Source of the DNA: JAAYDS01 sp012729155
GTDB lineage: Bacteria; Chloroflexota; Anaerolineae; UBA1429
Reading direction: 5' to 3'
Length of the DNA: 64,000 nucleotides
Assembly (NCBI GenBank): GCA_036774405.1
Contig: DAIPBO010000014.1
Location: 21,876-85,875 of the forward strand
Made by a program: the position numbers and the translations under genes. Shown here piece after piece: positions 40,789 through 49,900 of this stretch; the stretch's first letter is position 1; each line of letters begins with the position of its first letter. The notes beneath the pieces were generated by a model that ran no database searches, was not told the DNA's origin, and saw nothing but the letters and a program-made list of their open reading frames with translations.

Positions 40789-43269
40789 CTAGTAGGTGTC
40801 GATCAACGACGTGACCTCGAGTTGACTGCGGATTTCCTCGAGCGTGGCGGGGACCAGCGGTTTGACCATTACCGTAGTGGACTGGCCCGGCCGCAGGTGG
40901 AAAAAGGCATCAGAGTAGCGTGCCTCTAGGTACCTCAGGCCCAGCCAAACCCATAGCGCGGGCTTCTCAGCTCGTAGCGTCACCGCAAAGGCCCCTTCAT
41001 CTGCGGGTGCCACCTCGTAGATGATGCCCGGGGCTCGCAGTTCGAGGTGCTTGGGGCGTGCAAACGTGACCAGGTTGGTCGAGACAACCGCCCCCCCTAC
41101 GCTGAGGTCGAGCCATAGCAGCAGTTGGCGTGCACCGTGCTGTTGCACGTGCTCTCCGAGCTCGAGTATGGTGGCCATTGTGTCGCCGTTGGGGCCGATG
41201 GCCACCGCCAACTCACCGCCATCCAGCCGCTCACCGGCGACGTCGGTCAGCAGCCACGACACGGCGCCTTCGCATGGCTCCAGAAGGTCGCTCGTCACGT
41301 GCACCTCGACGTGCCCCGTGTCCCAGTCCTCGAGCCCCGAGATGAGCAGAGGCGCAAAAAAGCGCCGTGCCATATAGTGCAGCGCCTTCCAGCGCCCCAG
41401 GCTATCCACCGAAGACCAGCTCGCCACCGGCCAGCAGTCGTTGAGCTGCCAGTAGAGTGTGCCCATACCCCGCGGCATGCCGCGACGCCAATGCTCAACG
41501 GCGTACTTGATGGCCATGCCCTGCAGAATCTGAGTCAGCCACAGGTTCATCTCGAAAGTGCGCGGCAGGCGAAACCAGTCACACAGATACTTCATGATCG
41601 TTGTGTTGCCGATGCCGCTGCGCTGGTGATGCTCCATCACCCAGCTGGTGATATTGCGGTCTTGCGCCTCGGTGAAGGCGTACACAGTGCGTGGCTCGGG
41701 GAACGACTGGAAGCCAAACTCGCTGTTAAAGCGATGCGTACAGCTGCGGTACCACTCAAAAGGCTGCTGACCATGCCAAACGCTCCAGAGATGGGCATCG
41801 CCACAGGTGGGATTGCTATGATCCTCACGCGGGCCCAAAGGGCTGTGAGGGCTACATGGCCAGTAGTCGGTCTGCGGGTCGAGCCGCTCCACGATCTCGG
41901 GCAAGAGCTGGTCGAACAACTTGCCATAATCGCTCCAGCTCATGGTGGTTGCGGTCCAGTCATCGCCCACCAGGCCTTGCTCGAGCTCGTTGTTGCCGCA
42001 CCAAAGCGCCAGGCTGGCGTGATGCCGGATGCGGCGTACATTCTGCTCGGCCTCGATGGCTACGTTGGCCATCCACTGCTCCTCAAAGGTGGGGTAGGTG
42101 GCGCAGGCAAAGATAAAGTCTTGCCACACACAAATGCCCATCTCGTCGCATATGTCGTAAAAGGCATCATCCTCATAGATGCCGCCACCCCATACGCGCA
42201 GCATGTTCATGTGAGCCTGGCGCGCATTCTCGAGGCTGCTACGGTAGCGCTCTGGTGTCATGCGAGCGGCAAAAACATCGTCGGGGATCCAGTTGGCGCC
42301 TTTGGCAAAAAAGGGCACGCCGTTGCAGCTAAAGTGAAAAGACTCGCCCCAGGCGTCGGGCTGGCGCACCAGCTCAAGACGCCGCAGGCCGATACGCAAG
42401 CAACGTTCATCGAGGGCACGGCCGGCAGCATTCAGCAGCGTGACCCGCACCGTGTAGAGTGGCTGCGCGCCCATGCCGTTGGGCCACCAGAGCTGGGGCT
42501 TGTCTACCCGCAGGGTTGTGGCGCCCTGACCGGCTTGCAGCGGCAGGCGCGTGGCGCCGACCGTCTGTCCCTCGAATATCAGCTCGACCTGCGCCGTGAG
42601 CTCATCTGCCAAGGACTGCTCGGCACCTACCCGTACCTCGACCGCGACGCTTCCGTCAGCGGCGTGCTGCTGTAGGATGTGCACATCATCGAGGCGAGCG
42701 CTGTCGTAAACGAGCAGGGCGATATCGCGCCAAATGCCGCAGGTGGCCAGCTTGGGGCCCCAGTCCCACCCAAAGTTGCAGGGTTCCTTGCGTATCCAGC
42801 CGCCACCGTCCAGCTTGTGGTCGCCCACACCCCAGGCGGGCAGAAATCGCTGGCCAGCGGCCTTTTCACGCACATACTGCATGGGCGCACGGAACGCGAT
42901 CACCAACTCGTTGTTGCCCTCACGCAGCGCCGTATGCACATCGTATTCCCAGGTGCGGAACATGTTGTCAGCACAACCCACTAGCGCACCGTTCAGCGTG
43001 AGCGTGGCGATGGTGTCGAGCCCCTCGCAACGCAACAGCGCGTGCTCGTGCGCCAGCAGGGCAGCATCTACCACGAAATTGCGCCGATAGGTCCAGTTGG
43101 TCTTGCCCACCCAGAGCACCTGTAGTTCATTGTCGCGAAAGTAGGGATCGGGAATCATGCTCTGAGCCAGCAGGTCCATATGCACGCAGCCAGGCACCGC
43201 GGCGGGGATAGCCTCGGCCTCACCTGTGCGCGACAGCGTCCATTCGCCGTTCAGACTCACTCTCTCCAT
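40789..43269 (-). CDS. Beta-mannosidase (glycoside hydrolase family 2)
   Basis: 826 residues. The GH2 layout is a sugar-binding sandwich (SLNGEWTLSR, VPGCVHMDLLAQ, WTYRRNFVV), an Ig-like domain, and a TIM barrel with RVWGGGIYEDDAFYDICDEM, WCGNNELEQGL (acid/base Glu after Asn) and NSEFGFQSFPEPRT (nucleophile Glu). RGMGTLYWQLNDCWPVASWSS is typical of mannosidases. No signal peptide is seen, so it is cytosolic. The ATG at 43269 follows AAGGAGG by 5 bases. It should remove terminal beta-mannose from short oligosaccharides. Confidence 0.93.
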   Translation of the reverse strand: MERVSLNGEWTLSRTGEAEAIPAAVPGCVHMDLLAQSMIPDPYFRDNELQVLWVGKTNWTYRRNFVVDAALLAHEHALLRCEGLDTIATLTLNGALVGCADNMFRTWEYDVHTALREGNNELVIAFRAPMQYVREKAAGQRFLPAWGVGDHKLDGGGWIRKEPCNFGWDWGPKLATCGIWRDIALLVYDSARLDDVHILQQHAADGSVAVEVRVGAEQSLADELTAQVELIFEGQTVGATRLPLQAGQGATTLRVDKPQLWWPNGMGAQPLYTVRVTLLNAAGRALDERCLRIGLRRLELVRQPDAWGESFHFSCNGVPFFAKGANWIPDDVFAARMTPERYRSSLENARQAHMNMLRVWGGGIYEDDAFYDICDEMGICVWQDFIFACATYPTFEEQWMANVAIEAEQNVRRIRHHASLALWCGNNELEQGLVGDDWTATTMSWSDYGKLFDQLLPEIVERLDPQTDYWPCSPHSPLGPREDHSNPTCGDAHLWSVWHGQQPFEWYRSCTHRFNSEFGFQSFPEPRTVYAFTEAQDRNITSWVMEHHQRSGIGNTTIMKYLCDWFRLPRTFEMNLWLTQILQGMAIKYAVEHWRRGMPRGMGTLYWQLNDCWPVASWSSVDSLGRWKALHYMARRFFAPLLISGLEDWDTGHVEVHVTSDLLEPCEGAVSWLLTDVAGERLDGGELAVAIGPNGDTMATILELGEHVQQHGARQLLLWLDLSVGGAVVSTNLVTFARPKHLELRAPGIIYEVAPADEGAFAVTLRAEKPALWVWLGLRYLEARYSDAFFHLRPGQSTTVMVKPLVPATLEEIRSQLEVTSLIDTY

Positions 43270-43334
43270 CACACCCTCCTTATGGCCAGGCTGCGCTAGA
43301 ACGGGCCTCGCAGAGACGGCAGCGGGATGCTATG

Positions 43335-44315
43335 CTATGTATAGCTGTCGAGGCGAAAGAGCGCCTCGTCTAGCCGCAAATCACTGAAGAGCACGCCCTG
43401 CTCGATGTTGCGTATGCGCGTGCGCTGCTCCTCGTCGATGTGGTCGGGGTCAAAGAACCAGCTGAATTTGCAGATCTGCCGGTAGCGCATAAAGAGCGGC
43501 ACCTTGGCCAGCCAATAGGCGCTGAGGCTGTTGCGCGACAGGTATCCTTTGACAAAGCTGCGGATGAGGCTGGTAGAAAGGTCGTTTGGCGAAGGGTTGG
43601 CGTCGTCATGGCGCCCCCACCACAGGCCGTGATAGAGAGCAACGCCCATGTCCAGGGCGAACCAGCCATAGAGGCAGTCATCAAAGTCAAAGACGTTGAT
43701 GCGATCGCCCTCGAGCATAAAGTTCCACGGATGCAGGTCATAGTGGATCAGGCCGTAACCGTCCTGGTCGACGGGCAGATCCAGGATTTCCTTCAAAAGC
43801 GCCTGCCCGATAGCATAGACCGAGGGGCAGGCCCGTAGCTTGTCGGGGATGGTCTCGCGCTCGGCAAACGTGTCTCGCACAGTGCAGTCATCGGGCGGCA
43901 CGTATGACTTGGTCAGGCGGTGCATCTCGCCCATAACGCATCCCCAGTTGGTAAAGACGGCGGCATTCCAGCGGTCGGGGTCGCGCTTGTCCCAGAATCT
44001 GCCGTTGGCCATGGTAAATGCCGTCAGGATATACGTCTGGTCGTGATCTTTGACAGCAGTGGCCAGCTCGCCAGACCGACTCTTCAGAGGTAGAGAGACG
44101 CTCACCCCATTGCTGGCCAGGTAGCCCAGCCAGTCCATCTCGGCGATGACCTTGGGGAGCCACTCGATGGGCCGCCTTGATAGGCGGAGGATGTAAGCGG
44201 CGCCGTCTTTGGCAAAGTGATAGACCTCGTTGCTGGTAGCACTGATAAAGCCGAGAGTATGGGCGTCAAAGCCGTACACCTCAGCTGCCAGCGCGAGAAG
44301 ATGATCGCTCACCAT
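43335..44315 (-). CDS. Aminoglycoside phosphotransferase (APH)-family kinase
   Basis: 326 residues with a protein-kinase-like fold. The catalytic loop is YGLIHYDLHPWNFMLEGD and the metal-binding motif INVFDFDDCLYGWFALDMGV. The N-terminal lobe contains EVYHFAKDGAAYILRLSRRP. Family members phosphorylate antibiotics, homoserine, choline or sugars, and this one cannot be placed. Lack of nearby resistance genes favours a metabolic substrate. It lies between the mannosidase and dehydratase genes on the same strand. Confidence 0.85.
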   Translation of the reverse strand: MVSDHLLALAAEVYGFDAHTLGFISATSNEVYHFAKDGAAYILRLSRRPIEWLPKVIAEMDWLGYLASNGVSVSLPLKSRSGELATAVKDHDQTYILTAFTMANGRFWDKRDPDRWNAAVFTNWGCVMGEMHRLTKSYVPPDDCTVRDTFAERETIPDKLRACPSVYAIGQALLKEILDLPVDQDGYGLIHYDLHPWNFMLEGDRINVFDFDDCLYGWFALDMGVALYHGLWWGRHDDANPSPNDLSTSLIRSFVKGYLSRNSLSAYWLAKVPLFMRYRQICKFSWFFDPDHIDEEQRTRIRNIEQGVLFSDLRLDEALFRLDSYT

Positions 44316-44354
44316 AGGCCGTTGTGCCCTTCTCTGTGCAGCAAGCCAGCGCGC

Positions 44355-44753
44355 CTAGAACAGCCCTCGCTGGCGATAGGCGGCGGCTGCCTGGCGGATC
44401 AGTGCAGCCGTCTCGACGGCGCCGAATTCTGTCTCAACCTCGGCAGCCATTGCAAGCAGGCGCTCGTGCGTCACACGGTAAGGTCGCAGCGCCTCATAGA
44501 TCGCCAGCACGCGTTCATGAGGCATGTCGGCCAACTCAGCCGCACGGCGCAGGTTGGCGGCCAACTGGCGCCAACCTGCCTCGGCAGCCAGGCGCGCCTG
44601 CTCGCGCAGTGTATCGGGGTGGATGCGCAGGTCGTCGGCTGATAGCTTGCCAGCGCGGGCCTGCTCGAGAGTCAACGCGTCGAGCGGCCTGCCGCTCTGC
44701 GCCCTCACGGTGTCGCGGGCGTGCCTGCCTAGTGGATAGCGGCGTTCTTTCAT
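44355..44753 (-). CDS. Diol/glycerol dehydratase small subunit (gamma)
   Basis: 132 residues. YPLGRHARDTVRAQSGRPLDALTLE-type start (DYPLxxxxPExVxTPTGxxLxDIT in relatives), LRIHPDTLREQARLAAEAGW and AADMPHERVLAIYEALRPYR-like segment are typical of the PduE/DhaB3 small subunit. It follows the fused large/medium subunit by 5 bases. Together they should form the adenosylcobalamin-dependent dehydratase that turns 1,2-diols or glycerol into aldehydes. Confidence 0.88.
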   Translation of the reverse strand: MKERRYPLGRHARDTVRAQSGRPLDALTLEQARAGKLSADDLRIHPDTLREQARLAAEAGWRQLAANLRRAAELADMPHERVLAIYEALRPYRVTHERLLAMAAEVETEFGAVETAALIRQAAAAYRQRGLF

Positions 44754-44758
44754 GGCGG

Positions 44759-46996
44759 CTAGACCTCTGGCTCCCAGTCAAAGTGCAGCTCGACGGGCAG
44801 GCGCTGTGGGTCTACCTGCTCACACTCGCGACGATGCAGCAGCATCGTTTTGACGATCAAGCGCAGGCGCACCCAGTTATCCACTGTCACGGGCACGGGC
44901 GTCACCGGCAGGCCGCGGGCATAGCGGGCCGCATTGCGCCCGATCTGGCGGTACGCGTCGAGCGTCAGGTTGGGCGACATCGAAAAGAGCTCCAGGTTGT
45001 TGAGCGGCGCCAGATCGCGTCGGTGAATGACCGTGGTGCCCCGCGACTGCAGGCCGATGGCCACGCCCGAGCCACTTATCTGTGCGCCAGCATAGCCGAT
45101 GAAAGCGCAGTCGGCGCTGTGATACACTTTGACGATCCGTGCCGCCAGTCCCTCGGCGGCGATGCCGTAGATCAGCGCTTCGAGCACGGCCTCGTGGGGC
45201 AGGCCGCCGATGGTCTCGGTCAGAGCGCGCCCAAAGGCGGGCCCGACAGCGATGACGACCTCTGGCGCCTGACCTGAGGCGGCCGTGCCCAGCTCCGCTA
45301 GGCGTTCTGAGGGGCGGTCTCCCTGACCTTGCAGGTAGCGCTCAGGTGGTAATGCCTCTGGCAGGTCACTCACCTCGGCCCAGCGCTCACCCTGCAGCCG
45401 ATAGCCCGTGCCAGGGCCGGCATAGTCGTTGGCGTCATTGAGGCCGCTCTGCACCTGCCACTCGCGGTCAAAGATGGCCGCTGGCTGCAGATAGTCGCCC
45501 AGCACGCGCTGGCGCCCTAACTCGAGCACAGCTGTGGCGATATCGCTATAGCCGGCGCGGTCGAGAGCTGTGACCATGTCTACGAGGGTAAAGTCCGACG
45601 CGAGCAGGGCATCGGCGGCCGCCAGATCGGTCACCCGATCGCGATCGGGCATGTCGCGGCTATCGCTGGCCTTTACCGCAGCCTGCACCTCGGCATCGCT
45701 GATGGGGGGCAGGCCCAACTCGAGGTAGAGCGCCTGGATGCTGCGCGCCGCGCGCTCGCGGACAGCGAGCACCTCGGGCTCGCGCACGGGGCGCAATCCA
45801 GCGTCGATCTGCATGTCGCGCTGCAACACCAGATAGTCGTCGTATTCGCTGCTGTCAAAGCAGCCGCCGCCGAACATATTGTCATAGCGTGGCATCGAGC
45901 TGAACCCAGAATGGATCAGGTCGGCGCCTGGGATGAACTGACACATCAACTTGGCCGTTTTTCGTATATCCGAGTGGCTTGCCAGGGCATCATTGCCCGC
46001 GGCCACCTCGAGGTTGAGCATCGCCGCCAGCAGGTTCTCGGCCAGAATGGCGCGCACACCCCCCGGCAGCGATTCGGGCAGGGCGACGCAGCTGATGGAG
46101 CCGTTCTGCACACCCTGGCTGCCAGCGCCACGTGTGGCCAGCAGGCAGCGGGCCTCGAGGTAGAGCATCGATCGTCCGTCGGCATGGCCCATCAAGGCCT
46201 CGGAACCGGTGCCTGAGGTGAAGCGCACTTTGATGCCGCGTGAGGCATAGGCCGATGCCAGGAACGCCTTGGACCAGGGCGTGTCGTCGCCGTCGATGAA
46301 CACCTGCTCTGTGCCGTACACCGAGAGCGTTTCGGCATAGCTTGTCAGTCCTTTGATGCCCAGCCGCAGGCCCATGCCCTCTTCGACGGCGCACTGTGTG
46401 AGCACACCCGGTCGCCCCACCTGCGAGCCGACAAGGATCGCCAGGGCGTTGAGGGGCGCTGCGCGCGCCACGCCCACCGTGGTCTCGTTCTCGGCAAAGC
46501 CGCGCAACGCCGCCTCGGCGGCATCGGCGGCCAAAAGCACGGGGTTGTCGCTGCGATTGGTGACGTGCGCCTGGGTAGCCGGCGTGCGGCGGACGCGCAT
46601 CTTGGCAAAGGCCTGCATCATCTCGAGCACGTTCAGGTGCCGTACGATCTCGACCAACTTGGCGGCGGTGCAGCCGCTCACCAGTCTCACGATGCGGCTG
46701 CGGGGCACGTTGATGTCTACCAGCATGCGGGCGATGGCTTCAGAGGGCGTTGACATGGCCTCATAGGCCATGTCGGCGTCGATGGCATGCTCAGCGATGA
46801 ACAGATCCAGCAGATCCATCCGCTCGCGGGGCACGCCGTCCATCTCGACGATGCGCCCCGCGGCGATGCTCAACGAGGGCTGTGGGTCATTGGGGCTGTC
46901 GGCGACGATTAAGCCCACCTCAGGCCAGGGTGTGACAAAGCTATCACGATGGATGGGGCGTTCGGCGCGCTCCTGGAAGCGCCTGGACAGAGACAT
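44759..46996 (-). CDS. Adenosylcobalamin-dependent diol/glycerol dehydratase, fused large and medium subunits
   Basis: 745 residues. Residues 1 to about 555 match the large subunit (RFQERAERPIHRDSFV near the start, DGDDTPWSKAFLASAYASRG, SGTGSEALMGHADGRSMLYL, GGCFDSSEYDDYLVLQRDMQ, NDANDYAGPGTGYR). Residues from about 600 match the medium subunit (EVVIAVGPAFGRALTETIGG, KVYHSADCAFIGYAGAQISG, LELFSMSPNLTLDAYRQIG). In Klebsiella and Salmonella these are separate pduC and pduD genes. No reactivase genes (DdrAB/PduGH) and no microcompartment shell genes are in the window. The small subunit gene follows directly. Confidence 0.92.
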   Translation of the reverse strand: MSLSRRFQERAERPIHRDSFVTPWPEVGLIVADSPNDPQPSLSIAAGRIVEMDGVPRERMDLLDLFIAEHAIDADMAYEAMSTPSEAIARMLVDINVPRSRIVRLVSGCTAAKLVEIVRHLNVLEMMQAFAKMRVRRTPATQAHVTNRSDNPVLLAADAAEAALRGFAENETTVGVARAAPLNALAILVGSQVGRPGVLTQCAVEEGMGLRLGIKGLTSYAETLSVYGTEQVFIDGDDTPWSKAFLASAYASRGIKVRFTSGTGSEALMGHADGRSMLYLEARCLLATRGAGSQGVQNGSISCVALPESLPGGVRAILAENLLAAMLNLEVAAGNDALASHSDIRKTAKLMCQFIPGADLIHSGFSSMPRYDNMFGGGCFDSSEYDDYLVLQRDMQIDAGLRPVREPEVLAVRERAARSIQALYLELGLPPISDAEVQAAVKASDSRDMPDRDRVTDLAAADALLASDFTLVDMVTALDRAGYSDIATAVLELGRQRVLGDYLQPAAIFDREWQVQSGLNDANDYAGPGTGYRLQGERWAEVSDLPEALPPERYLQGQGDRPSERLAELGTAASGQAPEVVIAVGPAFGRALTETIGGLPHEAVLEALIYGIAAEGLAARIVKVYHSADCAFIGYAGAQISGSGVAIGLQSRGTTVIHRRDLAPLNNLELFSMSPNLTLDAYRQIGRNAARYARGLPVTPVPVTVDNWVRLRLIVKTMLLHRRECEQVDPQRLPVELHFDWEPEV

Positions 46997-47074
46997 ATCG
47001 GCACCTCGGTAGCTGCTTGTATCGCGATTGTAGCACGCCGATGTGAGCCCACCAATCGCCCGAGCATCAGCAGC

Positions 47075-47102
47075 ACAGGGGCAGCGCCCGCGCTGCCCCT
47101 GT
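47075..47102 (-). terminator. Terminator hairpin downstream of thrS
   Basis: ACAGGGGCAGCG-CCCG-CGCTGCCCCTGT, a perfect 12-bp stem between thrS and the dehydratase gene. No T-run follows, but stem strength and location fit a transcription stop. Confidence 0.6.
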
Positions 47103-47119
47103 GGAACACAGCACTCGTA

Positions 47120-48862
47120 CTAGAGGTTGGCGTTGTCTCGCGAGGTCACCAGTGCCTGCACGCGTTCGACAAAGCTCTCGATCGACATGGCGCCCAGATC
47201 CTCGTTGGTGCGTAGACGCACCGACACCTGCCCGTTCTCGGCCTCGCGGTCGCCAATGACGAGCATGTAGGGCACCTTTTGTAGCTGGGCGTCGCGGATT
47301 TTTGCATTCATGCGCCCGCTCGAATCGTCCAGCTCGACGCGCAGGCCAGCTGCCTTGAGGGCAACGAGCGCCTTCTGGGCGTATTCCAGGTGGCGATCGG
47401 CGATAGGGATCAGACGTGCCTGCACAGGCGCGAGCCACAGTGGGAACGCGCCGCCATAGTGCTCGATCAACACCCCGAAAAAGCGCTCCAGCGAGCCCAG
47501 CAACGCCCGATGCACCATGTAGGGCCGGTGGTCCTCGCCGTCGCCGCCTTTGAACGTCATGTCAAAGCGCTCGGGCTCGTTAAAGTCGAACTGGATGGTC
47601 GTCATCTGCCACTCACGGCCCAGGGCGTCTTTGATCTTGAGATCGATCTTGGGGCCATAGAAGGCGCCGCCGCCCTCGTCCACCTCGTAGGGCACCTGCT
47701 CGGCCTCTAGGGCCTTACGCAGCGAGTCGGTGGCCTGGTCCCAACGGGCCTGTTCGCCCACCGAGTGTTCGGGGCGTGTGGCCAGATAGGCCTGGATGTG
47801 CTCAAACCCGAAATCGCGCCACAGGGCGAGCGAAAAGCGCAGCACCCCCAGGATTTCGTCTTCGATCTGCTCGGGCGTGCAGATGATGTGAGCGTCGTCT
47901 TGCGTAAAGCCACGTACGCGCAAGAGCCCGTGCAGCACGCCGCTTTTCTCATAACGGTAGACTGTGCCCATCTCGGCCCAACGCAGTGGCAGGTCGCGAT
48001 ATGACCGCGACTGCGTCTTGTAGATCAGGATGTGAAACGGGCAGTTCATCGGCTTGATGTAATAGTTCTGCTCGTCGATCTCCATCGGGGCATACATGCC
48101 CTCGCGGTAAAAGTCGAGATGGCCTGACGTCTCCCATAGCCATGAGCGCCCGATGTGCGGCGTGAACAGGATGTCATAGCCGCCTTCATAGTGGCGCATG
48201 CGCCAAAAGTCTTCGATCAGCACGCGTATCCGCCCCCCCTTGGGGTGCCAATACACCAGGCCAGCGCCGGCCTCTTCGTGGGTGCTGTACAGGTCGAGCT
48301 CTCTGCCCAAGCGGCGATGGTCACGCCGTTCGATGTCTGCGAGTCTATCGAGATGGGCCTGCAATTCCTGCTTGTTGTGCCAGATGGTGCCATAGATGCG
48401 CTGTAACATGGCGTTCTTTTCATCGCCACGCCAATATGCCCCGGCGATGCTCATCAACTTGAGGGCATCCCATCGTAGCTGCCCCGTGTGCTCGACGTGC
48501 GGGCCGCGGCACAGGTCCTTGAACTCGCCGTGGCGATAGATCGAGATCGTCTCGCCCTCAGGCAGCTCGTTGATCAGCTCGAGCTTGTAGGGCTGGTCGG
48601 CGAACTCGGCCAGCGCCTGCGCGCGCGAGACTTCTGTGCGCACCAGGGGTTTCTTGGCCTGGATGCTGGCCTTCATCAGGGCCGTGATGGCATCAAGGTC
48701 GTCGGGCGTGAGCGGCCGAGGCAGCTCAAAGTCATAGTAAAAGCCGCTCTCGATGGCCGGCCCGATGCCGAACTTGGCCTCGGGAAAGAGCTGCAGCACC
48801 GCCTCGGCCATCACATGGGCGGCGCTATGTCTGATCTGCTCGATACTCGGTTGTTCTGCCAT
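47120..48862 (-). CDS. thrS: Threonyl-tRNA synthetase lacking the TGS domain
   Basis: 580 residues against about 640 in Escherichia coli. It begins directly with the N2 editing domain (IRHSAAHVMAEAVLQLFPEA with the HxxxH motif, and LCRGPHVEHTGQL), so the N-terminal TGS domain is missing. The class II core shows motif 1 around HPKGGRIRVLIEDFWR, motif 2 in VYRYEKSGVLHGLLRVRGFT, and motif 3 in YGGAFPLWLAPVQARLIP. The C-terminal anticodon-binding domain follows (KIRDAQLQKVPYMLVIGDRE). It charges tRNA-Thr. Expression is probably controlled by the T-box upstream. Confidence 0.95.
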   Translation of the reverse strand: MAEQPSIEQIRHSAAHVMAEAVLQLFPEAKFGIGPAIESGFYYDFELPRPLTPDDLDAITALMKASIQAKKPLVRTEVSRAQALAEFADQPYKLELINELPEGETISIYRHGEFKDLCRGPHVEHTGQLRWDALKLMSIAGAYWRGDEKNAMLQRIYGTIWHNKQELQAHLDRLADIERRDHRRLGRELDLYSTHEEAGAGLVYWHPKGGRIRVLIEDFWRMRHYEGGYDILFTPHIGRSWLWETSGHLDFYREGMYAPMEIDEQNYYIKPMNCPFHILIYKTQSRSYRDLPLRWAEMGTVYRYEKSGVLHGLLRVRGFTQDDAHIICTPEQIEDEILGVLRFSLALWRDFGFEHIQAYLATRPEHSVGEQARWDQATDSLRKALEAEQVPYEVDEGGGAFYGPKIDLKIKDALGREWQMTTIQFDFNEPERFDMTFKGGDGEDHRPYMVHRALLGSLERFFGVLIEHYGGAFPLWLAPVQARLIPIADRHLEYAQKALVALKAAGLRVELDDSSGRMNAKIRDAQLQKVPYMLVIGDREAENGQVSVRLRTNEDLGAMSIESFVERVQALVTSRDNANL

Positions 48863-48970
48863 GGTGAACCTCTTCGCTCGTCAGGATGATCCGCATATGT
48901 GCCGACGTGCCCCGGAGCTCTGCCCGGGGCGGGCAGTAGTGGTGCGTTGCATGGTCATCACTCCAAAAAC

Positions 48971-49001
48971 AAAAAACCCCGCGCCCACATGGGGCGAGAG
49001 G
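48971..49001 (-). terminator. T-box terminator of the thrS leader
   Basis: On the minus strand a 10-position stem with one mismatch (CCTCTCGCCC/GGGCGCGGGG, loop CATGT) is followed by TTTTTTG. It lies just downstream of the T-box core, as in all T-box terminators. Confidence 0.75.
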
Positions 49002-49203
49002 CTTGCTCACGCGATTCCACCCATTTTCGGCCAGCTAGCTGGCCCTCGTTGATGCCGATAACGGTGGCTGCCGTGAGCCCTTACTATGATTCAGGGCCCC
49101 GCTCACAGGGGGTTTTCGCCGCCCGCTGACGAAGGCGAGTTTCAGTCTCTGCCCGCCCATCCCTGGCGCTGCGCCAGCGGCTACTCGTCCTGCTCAATGC
49201 TTT
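48971..49203 (-). promoter_or_regulatory. T-box riboswitch of thrS
   Basis: The leader contains the T-box core GGGTGGAATCGCG (49022-49010, minus), which pairs with the uncharged tRNA acceptor end, and a terminator directly after. Upstream, a long stem I region with the internal hairpin CTGGCG-CA-GCGCCAG (loop approximate) and a GAGTA element lies near 49160-49185. Uncharged tRNA-Thr binding should stabilise the antiterminator and switch thrS on. The specifier codon (ACC expected) was not placed with certainty. Confidence 0.8.
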
Positions 49204-49208
49204 GTCCC

Positions 49209-49237
49209 AGCATAGCACAAGCGGGCCGCGGACGCAA
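49209..49237 (-). promoter_or_regulatory. Promoter of thrS
   Basis: On the minus strand TTGCGT (49237-49232), a 17-base spacer, TATGCT (49214-49209). Transcription should begin near 49203 and include the T-box. Confidence 0.65.
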
Positions 49238-49245
49238 CTGCTACG

Positions 49246-49274
49246 TTGACCCTGCGGGCCGCTGATGCTAGACT
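49246..49274 (+). promoter_or_regulatory. Promoter of rsmD-mnmE operon
   Basis: TTGACC (49246-49251), a 17-base spacer and TAGACT (49269-49274). The predicted start near 49281 lies after the ATG at 49265, which supports a TTG start for rsmD at 49307. Confidence 0.65.
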
Positions 49275-49306
49275 CGAATCAGAGTTCATCTGTGGCGAGG
49301 TGTCGA

Positions 49307-49900
49307 TTGCGCGTCATCGCAGGCTCTGCCAAGGGCCGCAAATTGCTGAGCGTGCCGGGAGAGGGCACGCGCCCCATCACGGATCGCGTCAAGGAGTCGC
49401 TTTTTGACATCCTTGGCGCAGAGATCGAGGGGGCCGCAATGCTCGACCTCTTTGCGGGCACCGGCAGCGTGGGCATCGAGGCCCTCAGCCGCGGGGCGCG
49501 CCATGTGGTCATGATCGACAAGGCGCATCAGGCTGTGCAGGTGCTGCGCAAGAACCTCGCGCTCACTGGCCTGGCCGATCAGGCCACAGTCATCAGAGGC
49601 GATGCCTTTCGCTATCTGGCTGACCCCGCCGCTCAACACGGCTTTGAGTACGTGTATGTGGCCCCGCCGCAGTATCAGGACCTGTGGGCCAGGGCGCTAC
49701 TGGCGCTGGACGAGCATGATCTGCTGGCCGACGACGGCGTGATCATCGTGCAAATTCACCCCAAAGAGGCACGCCCGCTGACGCTACTGCGCTACTACCT
49801 GGCGCGAGAGCGACGCTACGGCTCGACGCTGCTGCAGTTCTGGCTGCGGCGCCAGCCAGAGGCCGCTCTGGAACCGGAGTTTGAAGATGGTGTACGTTGA
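49307..49900 (+). CDS. rsmD: 16S rRNA (guanine(966)-N(2))-methyltransferase RsmD
   Basis: 197 residues. LRVIAGSAKGRKLLSVPG and TRPITDRVKESLFDILG are the family N-terminus. LDLFAGTGSVGIEALSRGA is the SAM-binding motif. YVYVAPPQYQDLW replaces the usual DPPY, a variant I associate with this phylum. The start is taken as TTG at 49307, with GAGGT 5 bases before and downstream of the predicted transcription start. It methylates the 30S subunit. The DUF951 gene begins 13 bases before its stop. Confidence 0.9.
   Translation: MRVIAGSAKGRKLLSVPGEGTRPITDRVKESLFDILGAEIEGAAMLDLFAGTGSVGIEALSRGARHVVMIDKAHQAVQVLRKNLALTGLADQATVIRGDAFRYLADPAAQHGFEYVYVAPPQYQDLWARALLALDEHDLLADDGVIIVQIHPKEARPLTLLRYYLARERRYGSTLLQFWLRRQPEAALEPEFEDGVR

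Noticed and set aside
41125..42675. 516-residue open frame on the plus strand
   Set aside because: It lies wholly antisense to the beta-mannosidase gene, has no family motif or ribosome site, and is explained by high-GC codon bias on the opposite strand.
49265..49306. ATG at 49265 as rsmD start
   Set aside because: It lies before the predicted transcription start (about 49281) and adds residues not present in the family.
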